A stretch of 64,000 nucleotides of DNA from DASUBN01 sp964584665. Its GTDB lineage: Bacteria; Pseudomonadota; Gammaproteobacteria; Natronospirales; REEB76. A program made the translations under genes and the position numbers. Under the pieces are notes generated by a model. That model was given only the letters and a program-made list of their open reading frames with translations, was not told where the DNA came from and searched no databases. This document shows positions 25,201 to 31,919 of the stretch, piece after piece (the first letter of the stretch is position 1; each line of letters begins with the position of its first letter). The stretch spans positions 1 to 64,000 of the forward strand of contig CAZPAO010000001.1 in assembly GCA_964584665.1 (NCBI GenBank), written 5' to 3'.

Positions 25201-25709
25201 GCGTACTCGCCATGCTCCATCACCTGGGTCACCGAGTGATAACCCGCGGAGGCGAACCGGCGGCGCAGGGCTTCCGGGTCCAGTCTCTCGCCGGCCTTCA
25301 GCATCAGCGTGCCGCCCACCACGTACTGGGGCGGCGCCAGCCGCTGCATGAGCGTGGCGGCGGCCACCACCACGATGCCGCGCTTGAGGTCCGGCAACGC
25401 GGCCAGCGTGGCGAGCCGCTCGGAGAGGATGTCCTGGTGGGGCGAAAAGAGGTCGTAGGGCAGGGTCTCCCAATCCGGGAGCGAGAGCACCGGCAAGTCG
25501 CCGCTGCCGATGTAGAAACGCAGCTCGGCGGTGGTGCGTTCCGCGTCACGGGCCGTGGGTGTCACCACCACCAGGGGCGCGGCCATGCGCGCCGCCGCTT
25601 CCGCGAGAGCGAGGCCCATGCTGCTGCCGTAAAGCTTGCCCCAGCGCTGGGAGCGGGCTGAAAGATCTAAGCTCGTCGGTGCGAGGACGTTTTTCTGATT
25701 GTCAGGCAT
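22245..25709 (-). CDS. mfd: Transcription-repair coupling factor
   Basis: 1154 residues, standard length. Order: UvrB-homology module (about 20-340), RNA polymerase interaction domain with VVHEQHGVGRYLGLETLD (about 485-550), translocase lobes with Walker A CGDVGFGKTEVALRAAF, DEEHRF box II, TLTATPIPRTLNMAL, VVESGIDVPTANTMII-type motifs and LHQLRGRVGRS motif VI, and a C-terminal TRCF domain. It removes stalled RNA polymerase and recruits UvrA. It follows the MITE-like element downstream of aguB on the same strand. Confidence 0.97.
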   Translation of the reverse strand: MPDNQKNVLAPTSLDLSARSQRWGKLYGSSMGLALAEAAARMAAPLVVVTPTARDAERTTAELRFYIGSGDLPVLSLPDWETLPYDLFSPHQDILSERLATLAALPDLKRGIVVVAAATLMQRLAPPQYVVGGTLMLKAGERLDPEALRRRFASAGYHSVTQVMEHGEYAVRGSLLDVFPMGSDVPYRIDLFDDEIESIRLFDPETQLSKDNLSELSLLPAKEFPLDEAGIRAFRQRYRARIEGDPQRSAVYRDVSEGIAIGGIEYYLPLFFDSTCCFFDYLPKDGVIAVMDDMDTALEQAWLQIAERYEQRRHDIERPLLKPEEVWFEPAAIRAAAEQHARIAIQAFERMPGEGLNFPTATPLALKVESRATEPAEKLLAFLKGFKGRALFAAESAGRREYLSDLLARHGIRPIHFMGWEDFLASDELLGICIAQLERGLYLPETHLAVLTEEQLFGERARQRSRRVTRRDPESIIRDLTDLAAGAPVVHEQHGVGRYLGLETLDMGGFETEFLRLEYAGGDKLYVPVSSLHLISRYSGSSPETAPLHKLGSGDWDKARRRAAEQARDTAAELLDLYARRAAREGHAFKLQTLDYEAFADGFPFDETPDQLKAIDGVIADMTQGKPMDRVVCGDVGFGKTEVALRAAFVAVQGGKQVAVLVPTTLLAQQHAQTFQDRFADQPVRIEVLSRFRTGKQQDATLKAIAEGKVEIVIGTHALLRPDVKFKDLGLVIVDEEHRFGVQHKERLKQLRAEVDILTLTATPIPRTLNMALAGLRELSIIATPPEERLAVKTFVSEWQDGVIQEACLREIKRGGQVYFVHNSVETIEKAADDLAKLVPGAQIRIAHGQMRERDLEQVMLDFYHRRFNILVCTTIVESGIDVPTANTMIIHRADKFGLAQLHQLRGRVGRSHHRAYAYLIIPPRNLITGDAMKRLEAIESLEELGAGFTLATHDLEIRGAGELLGDEQSGQIQEVGFSLYSELLERAVKTLKAGKQVDIDAPLDHGPEIDLHIPALLTSDYMPDVHLRLTLYKRIASCKDQTALDELQVEMIDRFGLLPPQAKNLFRVAELKLKAAPLGIRKIEAGPNGGRIHFGPDTPVEPITVIRLVQTKPNTYRLDGQDRLRFSMDLEDREERFHEVEALLARLAGASAA

Positions 25710-25720
25710 GTAATGGTGAG

Positions 25721-25861
25721 AAAGTCATTCCAAAGCGTCGCGAGCGAAAGCAGGATGAGGCGCGGGAGGTGAGCATGCCCGAGCGTACTCTTAAGTACGT
25801 GAGAGCTGCGAGCCGGACCGCAACGAAGTCATGCTGAGCGCAGCAGCTTTGGGATGACTTT
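25721..25861. repeat. MITE-like palindromic element
   Basis: 141-bp stretch bounded by 16-bp terminal inverted repeats, AAAGTCATTCCAAAGC (25721-25736) and GCTTTGGGATGACTTT (25846-25861), with one mismatch. The centre has a stem CGTACT-CTTA-AGTACG (25784-25799). It carries no credible gene. The right end abuts the aguB stop codon directly, the left end is 11 bp from the mfd start. The form suggests a non-autonomous repeat; copy number elsewhere cannot be seen here. Confidence 0.65.
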
Positions 25862-26755
25862 TCAGTCCCGATAGCGCTTCGTCAGGTCAGCATAGGCATC
25901 TATGCGCCGGTCACGCAGGTAGGGCCAGATGCGGCGCACTGCCTCGGAGCGGCCCATGTCTACGTCCGTCACCAGTACCGTCGGCGACGACGTATCTGCC
26001 TGGGCCAGGATCTCGCCCTGGGGGCCCGCGACGAAACTCGAGCCCCAGAAGTTGATGCCGCCGCCCACTCCGCTGGGATCTTGCTCGAAGCCGATGCGGT
26101 TGCACACCAATACCGGGAGGCCGTTGGCCACCGCATGGGCGCGTTGGATGGTGATCCAGGCATCCCGCTGGCGGCCTTGTTCCGCCTTGTCGTCCTCCTC
26201 CACCCAGCCGATCGCGGTGGGATAGAGCAGCAGATCGGCGCCGGCGAGCGCCATCATGCGCGCGCCTTCCGGATACCACTGGTCCCAGCACACCAGCACG
26301 CCGAGCTTGCCGACGGAGGTCTGGATGGGCTGGAAGCCGAGATCGCCCGGCGTGAAGTAGAACTTCTCGTAGTAACCCGGGTCGTCCGGTATGTGCATCT
26401 TGCGGTAGATGCCGGCGAGGCTGCCGTCCTTCTCCAGCACCGCGGCGGTGTTGTGGTAGATGCCCGGCGCCCGGCGTTCGAACAGCGAGGCCACGATGAC
26501 GACGCCCAGTTCCTTCGCCACCGCGCCCAGTTCCAAGGTGGAGGGGCCGGGGATGGTCTCGGCTTGGTCGAAGACGTGGGTGTCTTCCGTCTGGCAGAAG
26601 TAGAGACCCGTGTGCAGCTCCTGCAGGAGCACCAGCTTCGCGCCTTGCTTCGCCGCCTCGCGGACGCCCTTGATGCTCTCGCGCAGGTTGGCGGCACGAT
26701 CTGCGATGCAGTGCTGCTGCACCAGGCCGACCTTCAGGGATTTGGGGTTGCTCAT
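25862..26755 (-). CDS. aguB: N-carbamoylputrescine amidase
   Basis: 297 residues, nitrilase superfamily. Catalytic triad: Glu46 in LLQELHTG, Lys119 in YRKMHIPDDPGYYEKFYFTP, Cys156 in VLVCWDQWYPE. The DPGYYEKFYFTPGD element is typical of the N-carbamoylputrescine branch. It hydrolyses N-carbamoylputrescine to putrescine, CO2 and ammonia. It starts 4 bp after the agmatine deiminase stop, forming a two-gene polyamine operon. Confidence 0.94.
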   Translation of the reverse strand: MSNPKSLKVGLVQQHCIADRAANLRESIKGVREAAKQGAKLVLLQELHTGLYFCQTEDTHVFDQAETIPGPSTLELGAVAKELGVVIVASLFERRAPGIYHNTAAVLEKDGSLAGIYRKMHIPDDPGYYEKFYFTPGDLGFQPIQTSVGKLGVLVCWDQWYPEGARMMALAGADLLLYPTAIGWVEEDDKAEQGRQRDAWITIQRAHAVANGLPVLVCNRIGFEQDPSGVGGGINFWGSSFVAGPQGEILAQADTSSPTVLVTDVDMGRSEAVRRIWPYLRDRRIDAYADLTKRYRD

Positions 26756-26759
26756 GATG

Positions 26760-27809
26760 TCAGGCCTTCTGCGGCACCACGCCGCGGGGGAACTGCATGG
26801 TCACGCAGTGCAGGCTGCCGTACTGGTGGATCAGGGAACGGCAGGGGACGCCCACTATCTGGCGGCCCGGGAAACAGCTTTCAAGCGCCTTCAGGGCCGG
26901 AGCGTCCGCCGGGTCATTATAGGTCGGCACCAGCACCGCGCCATCCACGATCAGGAAGTTGGCATAGGTGGCGGGCAGGCGGCGGCCCGTATGGTCGATG
27001 ATCGCCTGGGGCCAGGGCAGGGATACCAGGCGGTAGGGCTGGCCGTCCTTGCGGCGCAGGGCCCGCAGTTCCTCTTCCATGGCCTTCAGGCCCTTGTAAT
27101 GCGGGTCGCCCGCATCCGCGCAGGCCTGGTAGGCGATGGTATGCGCATCGCAGAGCCGCGCCAGGGTATCGATGTGGCCGTCGGTGTCGTCGCCGTCGAT
27201 GGCGCCGTGCTGCAGCCAGAGGATGCGGTCCACACCCAGGTACTTGTGCAGCAGCGCCTCGATCTCGGCCCGCTTCAGCTTGGGGTTGCGGTTCTTGTTG
27301 AGCAGGCAGCTCTCGGTGGTGAGCAGGGTGCCTTCACCGTCCACTTCGATGCTGCCGCCTTCCAGCACCAGCTCGATGCTCTCCATGGGGAGATCGCCGA
27401 ACGCACCCGCCTCGTAGAGGCGGCGGCTCAAGCGGTTGTCCTCCACGTGGGGATACTTCTCGCCCCAACCGTTGAAGCTGAAGTCCAGCAGCACGAGATT
27501 GCCGTCCTTCTCGACGGTGATGGGTCCATGGTCCCGCGCCCAGGCGTCGTTGGAGGGGAAGGTGAAGATATGGAGCCTATCCACGCGCCCGCCCGCATCC
27601 CGCACGTAGCCGCGGATACGCTCTGCGTGGCCCGCATCCATGCAGGTGATGACCACCGGCTCCCGCAGGCTGATCTCCTTGGCGATGGCCGTGTGGCAGC
27701 GCTCCGCCGAGGCGTAATCCGGGTTCCACTCCACGTCGGAGCGGGGCCATGTGAGCATCACGCCGCTCTGGGGGACCCATTCCGGCGGCAACTTGTAGTG
27801 TTCGGTCAT
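26760..27809 (-). CDS. aguA: Agmatine deiminase
   Basis: 349 residues, guanidine-modifying superfamily. Motifs: WPRSDVEWN near the N-terminus, FNGWGEKYPH, LEGGSIEVDGEGTLLTTESC, and the nucleophile Cys335 in YGSLHCVTMQFP at the C-terminus. Conserved Asp and His occur in HGAIDGDDTDGHIDTLAR. It converts agmatine to N-carbamoylputrescine and ammonia; AguB completes the route to putrescine. No arginine decarboxylase is encoded in this window. Confidence 0.95.
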   Translation of the reverse strand: MTEHYKLPPEWVPQSGVMLTWPRSDVEWNPDYASAERCHTAIAKEISLREPVVITCMDAGHAERIRGYVRDAGGRVDRLHIFTFPSNDAWARDHGPITVEKDGNLVLLDFSFNGWGEKYPHVEDNRLSRRLYEAGAFGDLPMESIELVLEGGSIEVDGEGTLLTTESCLLNKNRNPKLKRAEIEALLHKYLGVDRILWLQHGAIDGDDTDGHIDTLARLCDAHTIAYQACADAGDPHYKGLKAMEEELRALRRKDGQPYRLVSLPWPQAIIDHTGRRLPATYANFLIVDGAVLVPTYNDPADAPALKALESCFPGRQIVGVPCRSLIHQYGSLHCVTMQFPRGVVPQKA

Positions 27810-27834
27810 CTTTCTGTGTCGCCCTAAAGCAAAC

Positions 27835-27874
27835 CGCGTGACGTGCCACCCCTGGAGGTGGCACCGCTCACGCG
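27835..27874. terminator. Long two-part hairpin between the BamE-like gene and aguA
   Basis: Outer arms CGCGTGA (27835-27841) and TCACGCG (27868-27874) enclose inner arms GTGCCACC (27843-27850) and GGTGGCAC (27857-27864). Read on the minus strand it is followed by a weakly T-rich GGTTTGCTTT, so it may end transcription of the 27906-28457 gene. Confidence 0.5.
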
Positions 27875-27905
27875 GCGTTGTCGATCGGTTACGGTGCGGC
27901 TTGGA

Positions 27906-28457
27906 TCAGCGGCCCGGCGTCCGGGTGAAGGCGTCGGATTTCATCACCGTATGCAGGACCATATTGTATTCGAAGTACACCACGTAATCAGCGTAGACCC
28001 AGCGGCTGATGGGCGGCTTGCCCACTGCGTCCTGCTTCTGCAAGGGCGTGCCGAAGATGTGCTCCACGTTGTCCATGTTCATCCCGCGCTGGGGCAGGGA
28101 GCCGCCGCTGTATGTGGACATGGCCACCGGGGCCGAAGCCATGGCCGGAGTTGCGGGGGCCGGCGCAGCTGCCTGGACCGGCGTATTCGCGGCGGGTGCC
28201 TGGGTGGAAGCGGCGGGTGCGGCAGAGGCGGTCGGCGTGGGTTCGGTGGCCATGGCAGGCGCGCTGGCGCTGGCAGCGGTGGGTGCCGCGCTCACTTCGG
28301 CCGGTGCAGCCGTGCTGGCTGTGGGAGCCTTGGCACCCTCGGTGCCTTGTCCGGGGGCCCAGGAGCCGGCACTGGGCGCAGGCGTGGTATCGGCGGCCCA
28401 GGCAGCGGAACTCAGCAAGCCTGCGATGAGTAGCAGGCACAGGGTGGGGCGTGTCAT
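27906..28457 (-). CDS. Exported protein with Ala/Pro-rich linker and BamE/SmpA-like C-terminal domain
   Basis: 183 residues from ATG 28457, which directly begins a signal peptide (MTRPTLCLLLIAGLLSSAAWA). Residues 25-120 are almost only Ala, Pro, Thr and Ser. The last 60 residues (GMNMDNVEHIFGTP ... PPISRWVYADYVVYFEYNMV) resemble the SmpA/OmlA fold of BamE, where a helix packs on a small sheet. There is no lipobox Cys in the signal peptide, so it is likely soluble periplasmic. Function unknown; similar proteins occur in other gammaproteobacteria. Confidence 0.65.
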   Translation of the reverse strand: MTRPTLCLLLIAGLLSSAAWAADTTPAPSAGSWAPGQGTEGAKAPTASTAAPAEVSAAPTAASASAPAMATEPTPTASAAPAASTQAPAANTPVQAAAPAPATPAMASAPVAMSTYSGGSLPQRGMNMDNVEHIFGTPLQKQDAVGKPPISRWVYADYVVYFEYNMVLHTVMKSDAFTRTPGR

Positions 28458-28564
28458 GTCACAATCTCCCAAACGCGACTGGGTCTAACTATAGCACCCG
28501 GAAGCGGGCATAAAACCCATCTAGGGCATCGGCTTACACGCCTTTCTTGACATATAGGCTCACC

Positions 28565-29275
28565 GTGCGATTCGAACCTCCCCTGCAGGAAGCGCGGCTG
28601 GAACGGCGCTATAAGCGCTTCCTGGCGGACGTGGTCCGGCCCGATGGCCAAAGGCTCACCATCCACTGTCCCAACACCGGTTCCATGCTGGGCTGTGCAG
28701 ATCCGGGCATGCGCATCTGGATGAGCCGGGCCGAGAACCTGGCACGCAAGTACGCCTGGACCTGGGAACTGGTGGAGGCCCTGCCCGGCGTACTCGTGGG
28801 CATCCATACGGGCCGGACCAATAGCCTGGTGCGGGAAGCCATAGGCAAGGGGCTGGTCGGGGGATTGGAAGGCTATGGCACGCTCCAGGGGGAAGTCATG
28901 GCCGGCGAGGGTTTCCGGGTGGACTTCCTGTTGAGCGGCCATGCCACGGAGCCCGACTGCTACCTGGAGGTGAAGAACGTGACCGCCGCGGTGCAGGATG
29001 GGGTGGCCCTGTTCCCGGACGCGGTGAGCGAACGGGCCAGCCGGCATCTCCGGGAACTGATGGAGAAGGTGGCGACAGGCAAGCGGGCCATGCTCTGCTT
29101 CTGCGTGCAGCGGGATGACGTGAGGGAGGTGCGCCCCGCGGACAGCATCGATCCCGTCTACGGCCTGACCCTGCGTGAGGCGATGGCCGCGGGGGTCATG
29201 GTCAAGGCTTATGTGGCGCGCATGAGCCCGGAGCAGGCGGAGCTTTATCGCCTGGTCCCGGTCCACCTGCCCTGA
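28565..29275 (+). CDS. sfsA: Sugar fermentation stimulation protein SfsA
   Basis: 236 residues from GTG 28565, giving MRFEPPLQEARLERRYKRF, the family start; a TTG at 28547 would add six residues. Motifs: HCPNTGSMLGC, LVREAIGKGLVGGLEGYG, DFLLSGH, CYLEVKNVT, LFPDAVSERASRHLREL. The endonuclease-like fold (Asp, Glu-x-Lys) suggests nucleic acid binding; its cellular job is not settled. A -10-like TATAGG (28553-28558) ends 6 nt before the start. Confidence 0.92.
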   Translation: MRFEPPLQEARLERRYKRFLADVVRPDGQRLTIHCPNTGSMLGCADPGMRIWMSRAENLARKYAWTWELVEALPGVLVGIHTGRTNSLVREAIGKGLVGGLEGYGTLQGEVMAGEGFRVDFLLSGHATEPDCYLEVKNVTAAVQDGVALFPDAVSERASRHLRELMEKVATGKRAMLCFCVQRDDVREVRPADSIDPVYGLTLREAMAAGVMVKAYVARMSPEQAELYRLVPVHLP

Positions 29276-29297
29276 GACACCCCATATAATGCGCAGC

Positions 29298-30545
29298 ATG
29301 TTCCGACCTTTCACCCTGTTCGTGGGCTTGCGCTACTTCCGCGCCAAGCGCCGCAACCAGTTCATCTCCTTCATATCCGCCATGTCGCTGGTGTCAATCG
29401 CCATCGGCGTGATGGCCCTCATCACGGTGCTCTCGGTGATGAACGGCTTCCAGGATGAGTTGAGGGACCGCATCCTCAGCATGACCTCGGACGCCACCGT
29501 CTCAGGTTTCCAGAACAAGCTCGTGGGTTGGCAGGGCGTGATGAAGGACGTGCACGACCAGCCCCATGTCATCGGCGCCGCTCCGTACGTGGAAGACCAG
29601 GCGATGCTTGCCAACGGTTCCAACATGAGCGGCACCGAGATCCGCGGCGTACTGCCGGACATGGAAGGCGCGGTCTCGGACGTGGGCCGGCGCATGGTCA
29701 TGGGCGACATGAAGGACCTGAAACCCGGCGCCTACGGCATCGTGCTTGGCAAGGACCTCGCCTATGCATTGGGCGTGGCGCCTGGCGACAAGGTGATCCT
29801 GATGATCTCCCAGGGCAACGTCACGCCCGCGGGCCTCATCCCGCGCTTCCGCCGCTTCACCGTCACCGGCATCTTCGACGCGGGCATGTACGAGTACGAC
29901 CGGGGGCTCGCGCTCATCCACATGCAGGATGCCCAGACGCTCTACGGCCTGGGTGAGGACGTCACCGGTGTGCGCTTGAAGCTCGACGACAAATATCTGG
30001 CGCCGCAGGTGGCGGAGGACCTGACTTCGCGCTTCCAGGGCGCCTACTTCGTCAGCGATTGGACCCAGGAGCACGTGAACTTCTTCAAGGCCATCGCCAT
30101 GGAGAAGACCGTGATGTTCATCATCCTCTCGCTCATCGAGCTGGTGGCGGCCATCAGCATCGCCATCACCCTGGTGATGGCGGTCACCGACAAGCAGGCG
30201 GACATCGCCATCCTGCGCACCCTGGGCGCGAGCCCGCGCGCCATCATGGGCATCTTCATCGTGCAGGGCACCATCATCGGTTTCCTGGGCACGCTCATCG
30301 GTCTGGCGCTGGGCGTGCTGCTGGCCTCTTACCTCAATGCCATCATGCATTTCCTGCAGCGGGTGTTCCACACGGAGTTCCTGCCCTCCAGCGTCTACTA
30401 CATCAGCGACCTGCCGGCGCACATCGTCACCGGGGATGTGCTCAGGATCACCATCGCGAGCTTCGTGCTCACGGTGCTCTCGACCCTGTATCCCGCCTGG
30501 CGCGCGGCCAACACCCAGCCGGCGGAGGCGCTCCGCTATGAATGA
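29298..30545 (+). CDS. lolC: Lipoprotein-releasing ABC transporter permease (LolC/LolE)
   Basis: About 415 residues from ATG 29298 (ATG 29289 is three codons earlier). Topology is one N-terminal membrane helix (about 24-48, ISAMSLVSIAIGVMALITVL), a periplasmic domain of about 220 residues, and three C-terminal helices, typical of LolC/E. DELRDRILSM and the end YPAWRAANTQPAEALRYE are family motifs. With LolD it extracts mature lipoproteins from the inner membrane. Only one permease gene is present here, so a homodimer (LolF-like) or a second gene elsewhere is possible. TATAAT at 29285-29290 is 7 nt before the chosen start. Confidence 0.93.
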   Translation: MFRPFTLFVGLRYFRAKRRNQFISFISAMSLVSIAIGVMALITVLSVMNGFQDELRDRILSMTSDATVSGFQNKLVGWQGVMKDVHDQPHVIGAAPYVEDQAMLANGSNMSGTEIRGVLPDMEGAVSDVGRRMVMGDMKDLKPGAYGIVLGKDLAYALGVAPGDKVILMISQGNVTPAGLIPRFRRFTVTGIFDAGMYEYDRGLALIHMQDAQTLYGLGEDVTGVRLKLDDKYLAPQVAEDLTSRFQGAYFVSDWTQEHVNFFKAIAMEKTVMFIILSLIELVAAISIAITLVMAVTDKQADIAILRTLGASPRAIMGIFIVQGTIIGFLGTLIGLALGVLLASYLNAIMHFLQRVFHTEFLPSSVYYISDLPAHIVTGDVLRITIASFVLTVLSTLYPAWRAANTQPAEALRYE

Positions 30546-31212
30546 GATGCTGCGCTGTGACAAGCTGGTGAAGCACTTCAAGGAAGGGGACTACGAGGTC
30601 CGTGTGCTGAACGGCGTGGACCTCGCCGTCGCGCCGGGCGAGCGCGTGGCCATCGTCGGCAGCTCCGGCTCCGGCAAGAGCACGCTGCTGCATCTACTGG
30701 GAGGGCTCGATACGCCCACTTCAGGCGAGGTGTCCGTGCGGGGCGAGCTGCTGAGCCGCATGAGCGATGCGGCCCGCGGTGTCCTGCGCAACCGCTCCAT
30801 CGGCTTCGTCTACCAGTTCCACCATCTGCTGCCGGAGTTCACGGCGCTTGAGAACGTGGCCATGCCGCTGCTGATAGGGGGCATGGAACCGGCGGAAGCG
30901 GAGACCAAGGCGGCCGAGCTCCTGGGCAAGGTGGGCCTCGCCCAGCGGCTGACGCACCGGCCGGCCAAACTATCAGGCGGCGAACGCCAGCGGGCTGCCG
31001 TTGCCCGCGCGCTGATCCACCGCCCCGCAGTGGTGCTGGCGGACGAGCCCACCGGCAACCTGGATTCCCATACCGGCGAGCAGGTCTATGAACTGATGCT
31101 GGAACTGAACCGGGAGATGGGCACGAGCCTGGTGCTCGTGACCCATGACGTGAAGCTGGCCGCGCGCGCCCAGCGGGTCATGCATCTCAAGGATGGCGTG
31201 CTCAGCGGCTAG
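30538..31212 (+). CDS. lolD: Lipoprotein-releasing ABC transporter ATPase LolD
   Basis: 224 residues from ATG 30538, overlapping the permease stop by 8 bases. Walker A GSSGSGKSTLLHLLGG, Q-loop FVYQFHHLLPEF, signature LSGGERQRAAVARAL, Walker B VVLADEPTGNLD and H-loop VTHD are all intact. The QFHHLLPEFTALENV segment is typical of LolD. It powers lipoprotein release to LolA. The gene is tail to tail with the DUF2062 gene, overlapping by 4 bases. Confidence 0.96.
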   Translation: MNEMLRCDKLVKHFKEGDYEVRVLNGVDLAVAPGERVAIVGSSGSGKSTLLHLLGGLDTPTSGEVSVRGELLSRMSDAARGVLRNRSIGFVYQFHHLLPEFTALENVAMPLLIGGMEPAEAETKAAELLGKVGLAQRLTHRPAKLSGGERQRAAVARALIHRPAVVLADEPTGNLDSHTGEQVYELMLELNREMGTSLVLVTHDVKLAARAQRVMHLKDGVLSG

Positions 31213-31766
31213 AAGTTGCCGCTGCCTTCGCGCCCGATGTGTCGCAGTTTCCACCGGCCGCGGATGGAGAGGCGCCAGGCGAGATCCAGCACCGCGTAAC
31301 CGACCACGGCGAAGATCAAGCCTTCCAACACGCCGCCCAGCAGGGTCGGACCCAGGATGTGCCAGGCGCGAGCGACCTCCGGCATGGGTCCGCTGCCCAC
31401 GCCGTGCTCATGCATCTCCCAATCCACGTGGAAGAAATCCAAGGTCCACTTGCCGAGCCGGTGGGCGGCCAGGTAGATGGGCACGATGGTGAGCGGGTTG
31501 TTGATCCAGATCGCGGCCAGGGCCACCGGCAGGTTCATGCGCAGGTAGAGGGCCCCCAGCACCGCCAGGATGGTGTGGCCCGGTACCGGCAGGCAGGCGA
31601 TGAACACGCCCAGGGCCAGGGCCCGGCAGGTGCTGCGCCGGCCTATGTGCCAGATCATTGGGTCGTGCCACAGGAAATCGAAGGGCCGCAGGTACCACTT
31701 GCCGTGGAGCTTCTCGTGCAGCTTCTCCGGATCCGGCAGCAGCTTGGTGAGGAACTTACGGGGCAC
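31209..31766 (-). CDS. DUF2062 membrane protein
   Basis: 185 residues from GTG 31766 with GGAG 8 nt upstream; ATG 31841 would add 25 unlike residues. Three or four hydrophobic stretches (about 50-75, 78-100, 140-165) and the motif FIACLPVPGHTILAVLGALY, then LPVALAAIWINNPLTIVPIY, identify DUF2062. This family sits near comEC and lol genes in Xanthomonadales and Pseudomonas; function unknown. It is on the strand opposite to its neighbours. Confidence 0.85.
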   Translation of the reverse strand: MPRKFLTKLLPDPEKLHEKLHGKWYLRPFDFLWHDPMIWHIGRRSTCRALALGVFIACLPVPGHTILAVLGALYLRMNLPVALAAIWINNPLTIVPIYLAAHRLGKWTLDFFHVDWEMHEHGVGSGPMPEVARAWHILGPTLLGGVLEGLIFAVVGYAVLDLAWRLSIRGRWKLRHIGREGSGNF

Positions 31767-31919
31767 CGAGGCTCCAGCGCTTGGGTCGCGGAGGTGTGTC
31801 TCCGCAGTCTGAGCATAGCCCGGACCGGTCCGGGCTGGCATTAATCAAAAATGAACTATATATAGGACGGCCGCCCATGCAGGGCGCGGGCCATTATCCA
31901 TGATTTCGGGGGCAGGGCC

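Noticed and set aside
22968..25661. Two long open frames antisense to mfd
   Set aside because: No recognisable motifs, and they overlap strongly conserved mfd motifs.
25559..25837. Small frame through the mfd start into the palindromic element
   Set aside because: Starts antisense inside mfd and ends in the MITE-like repeat; no protein-level signal.
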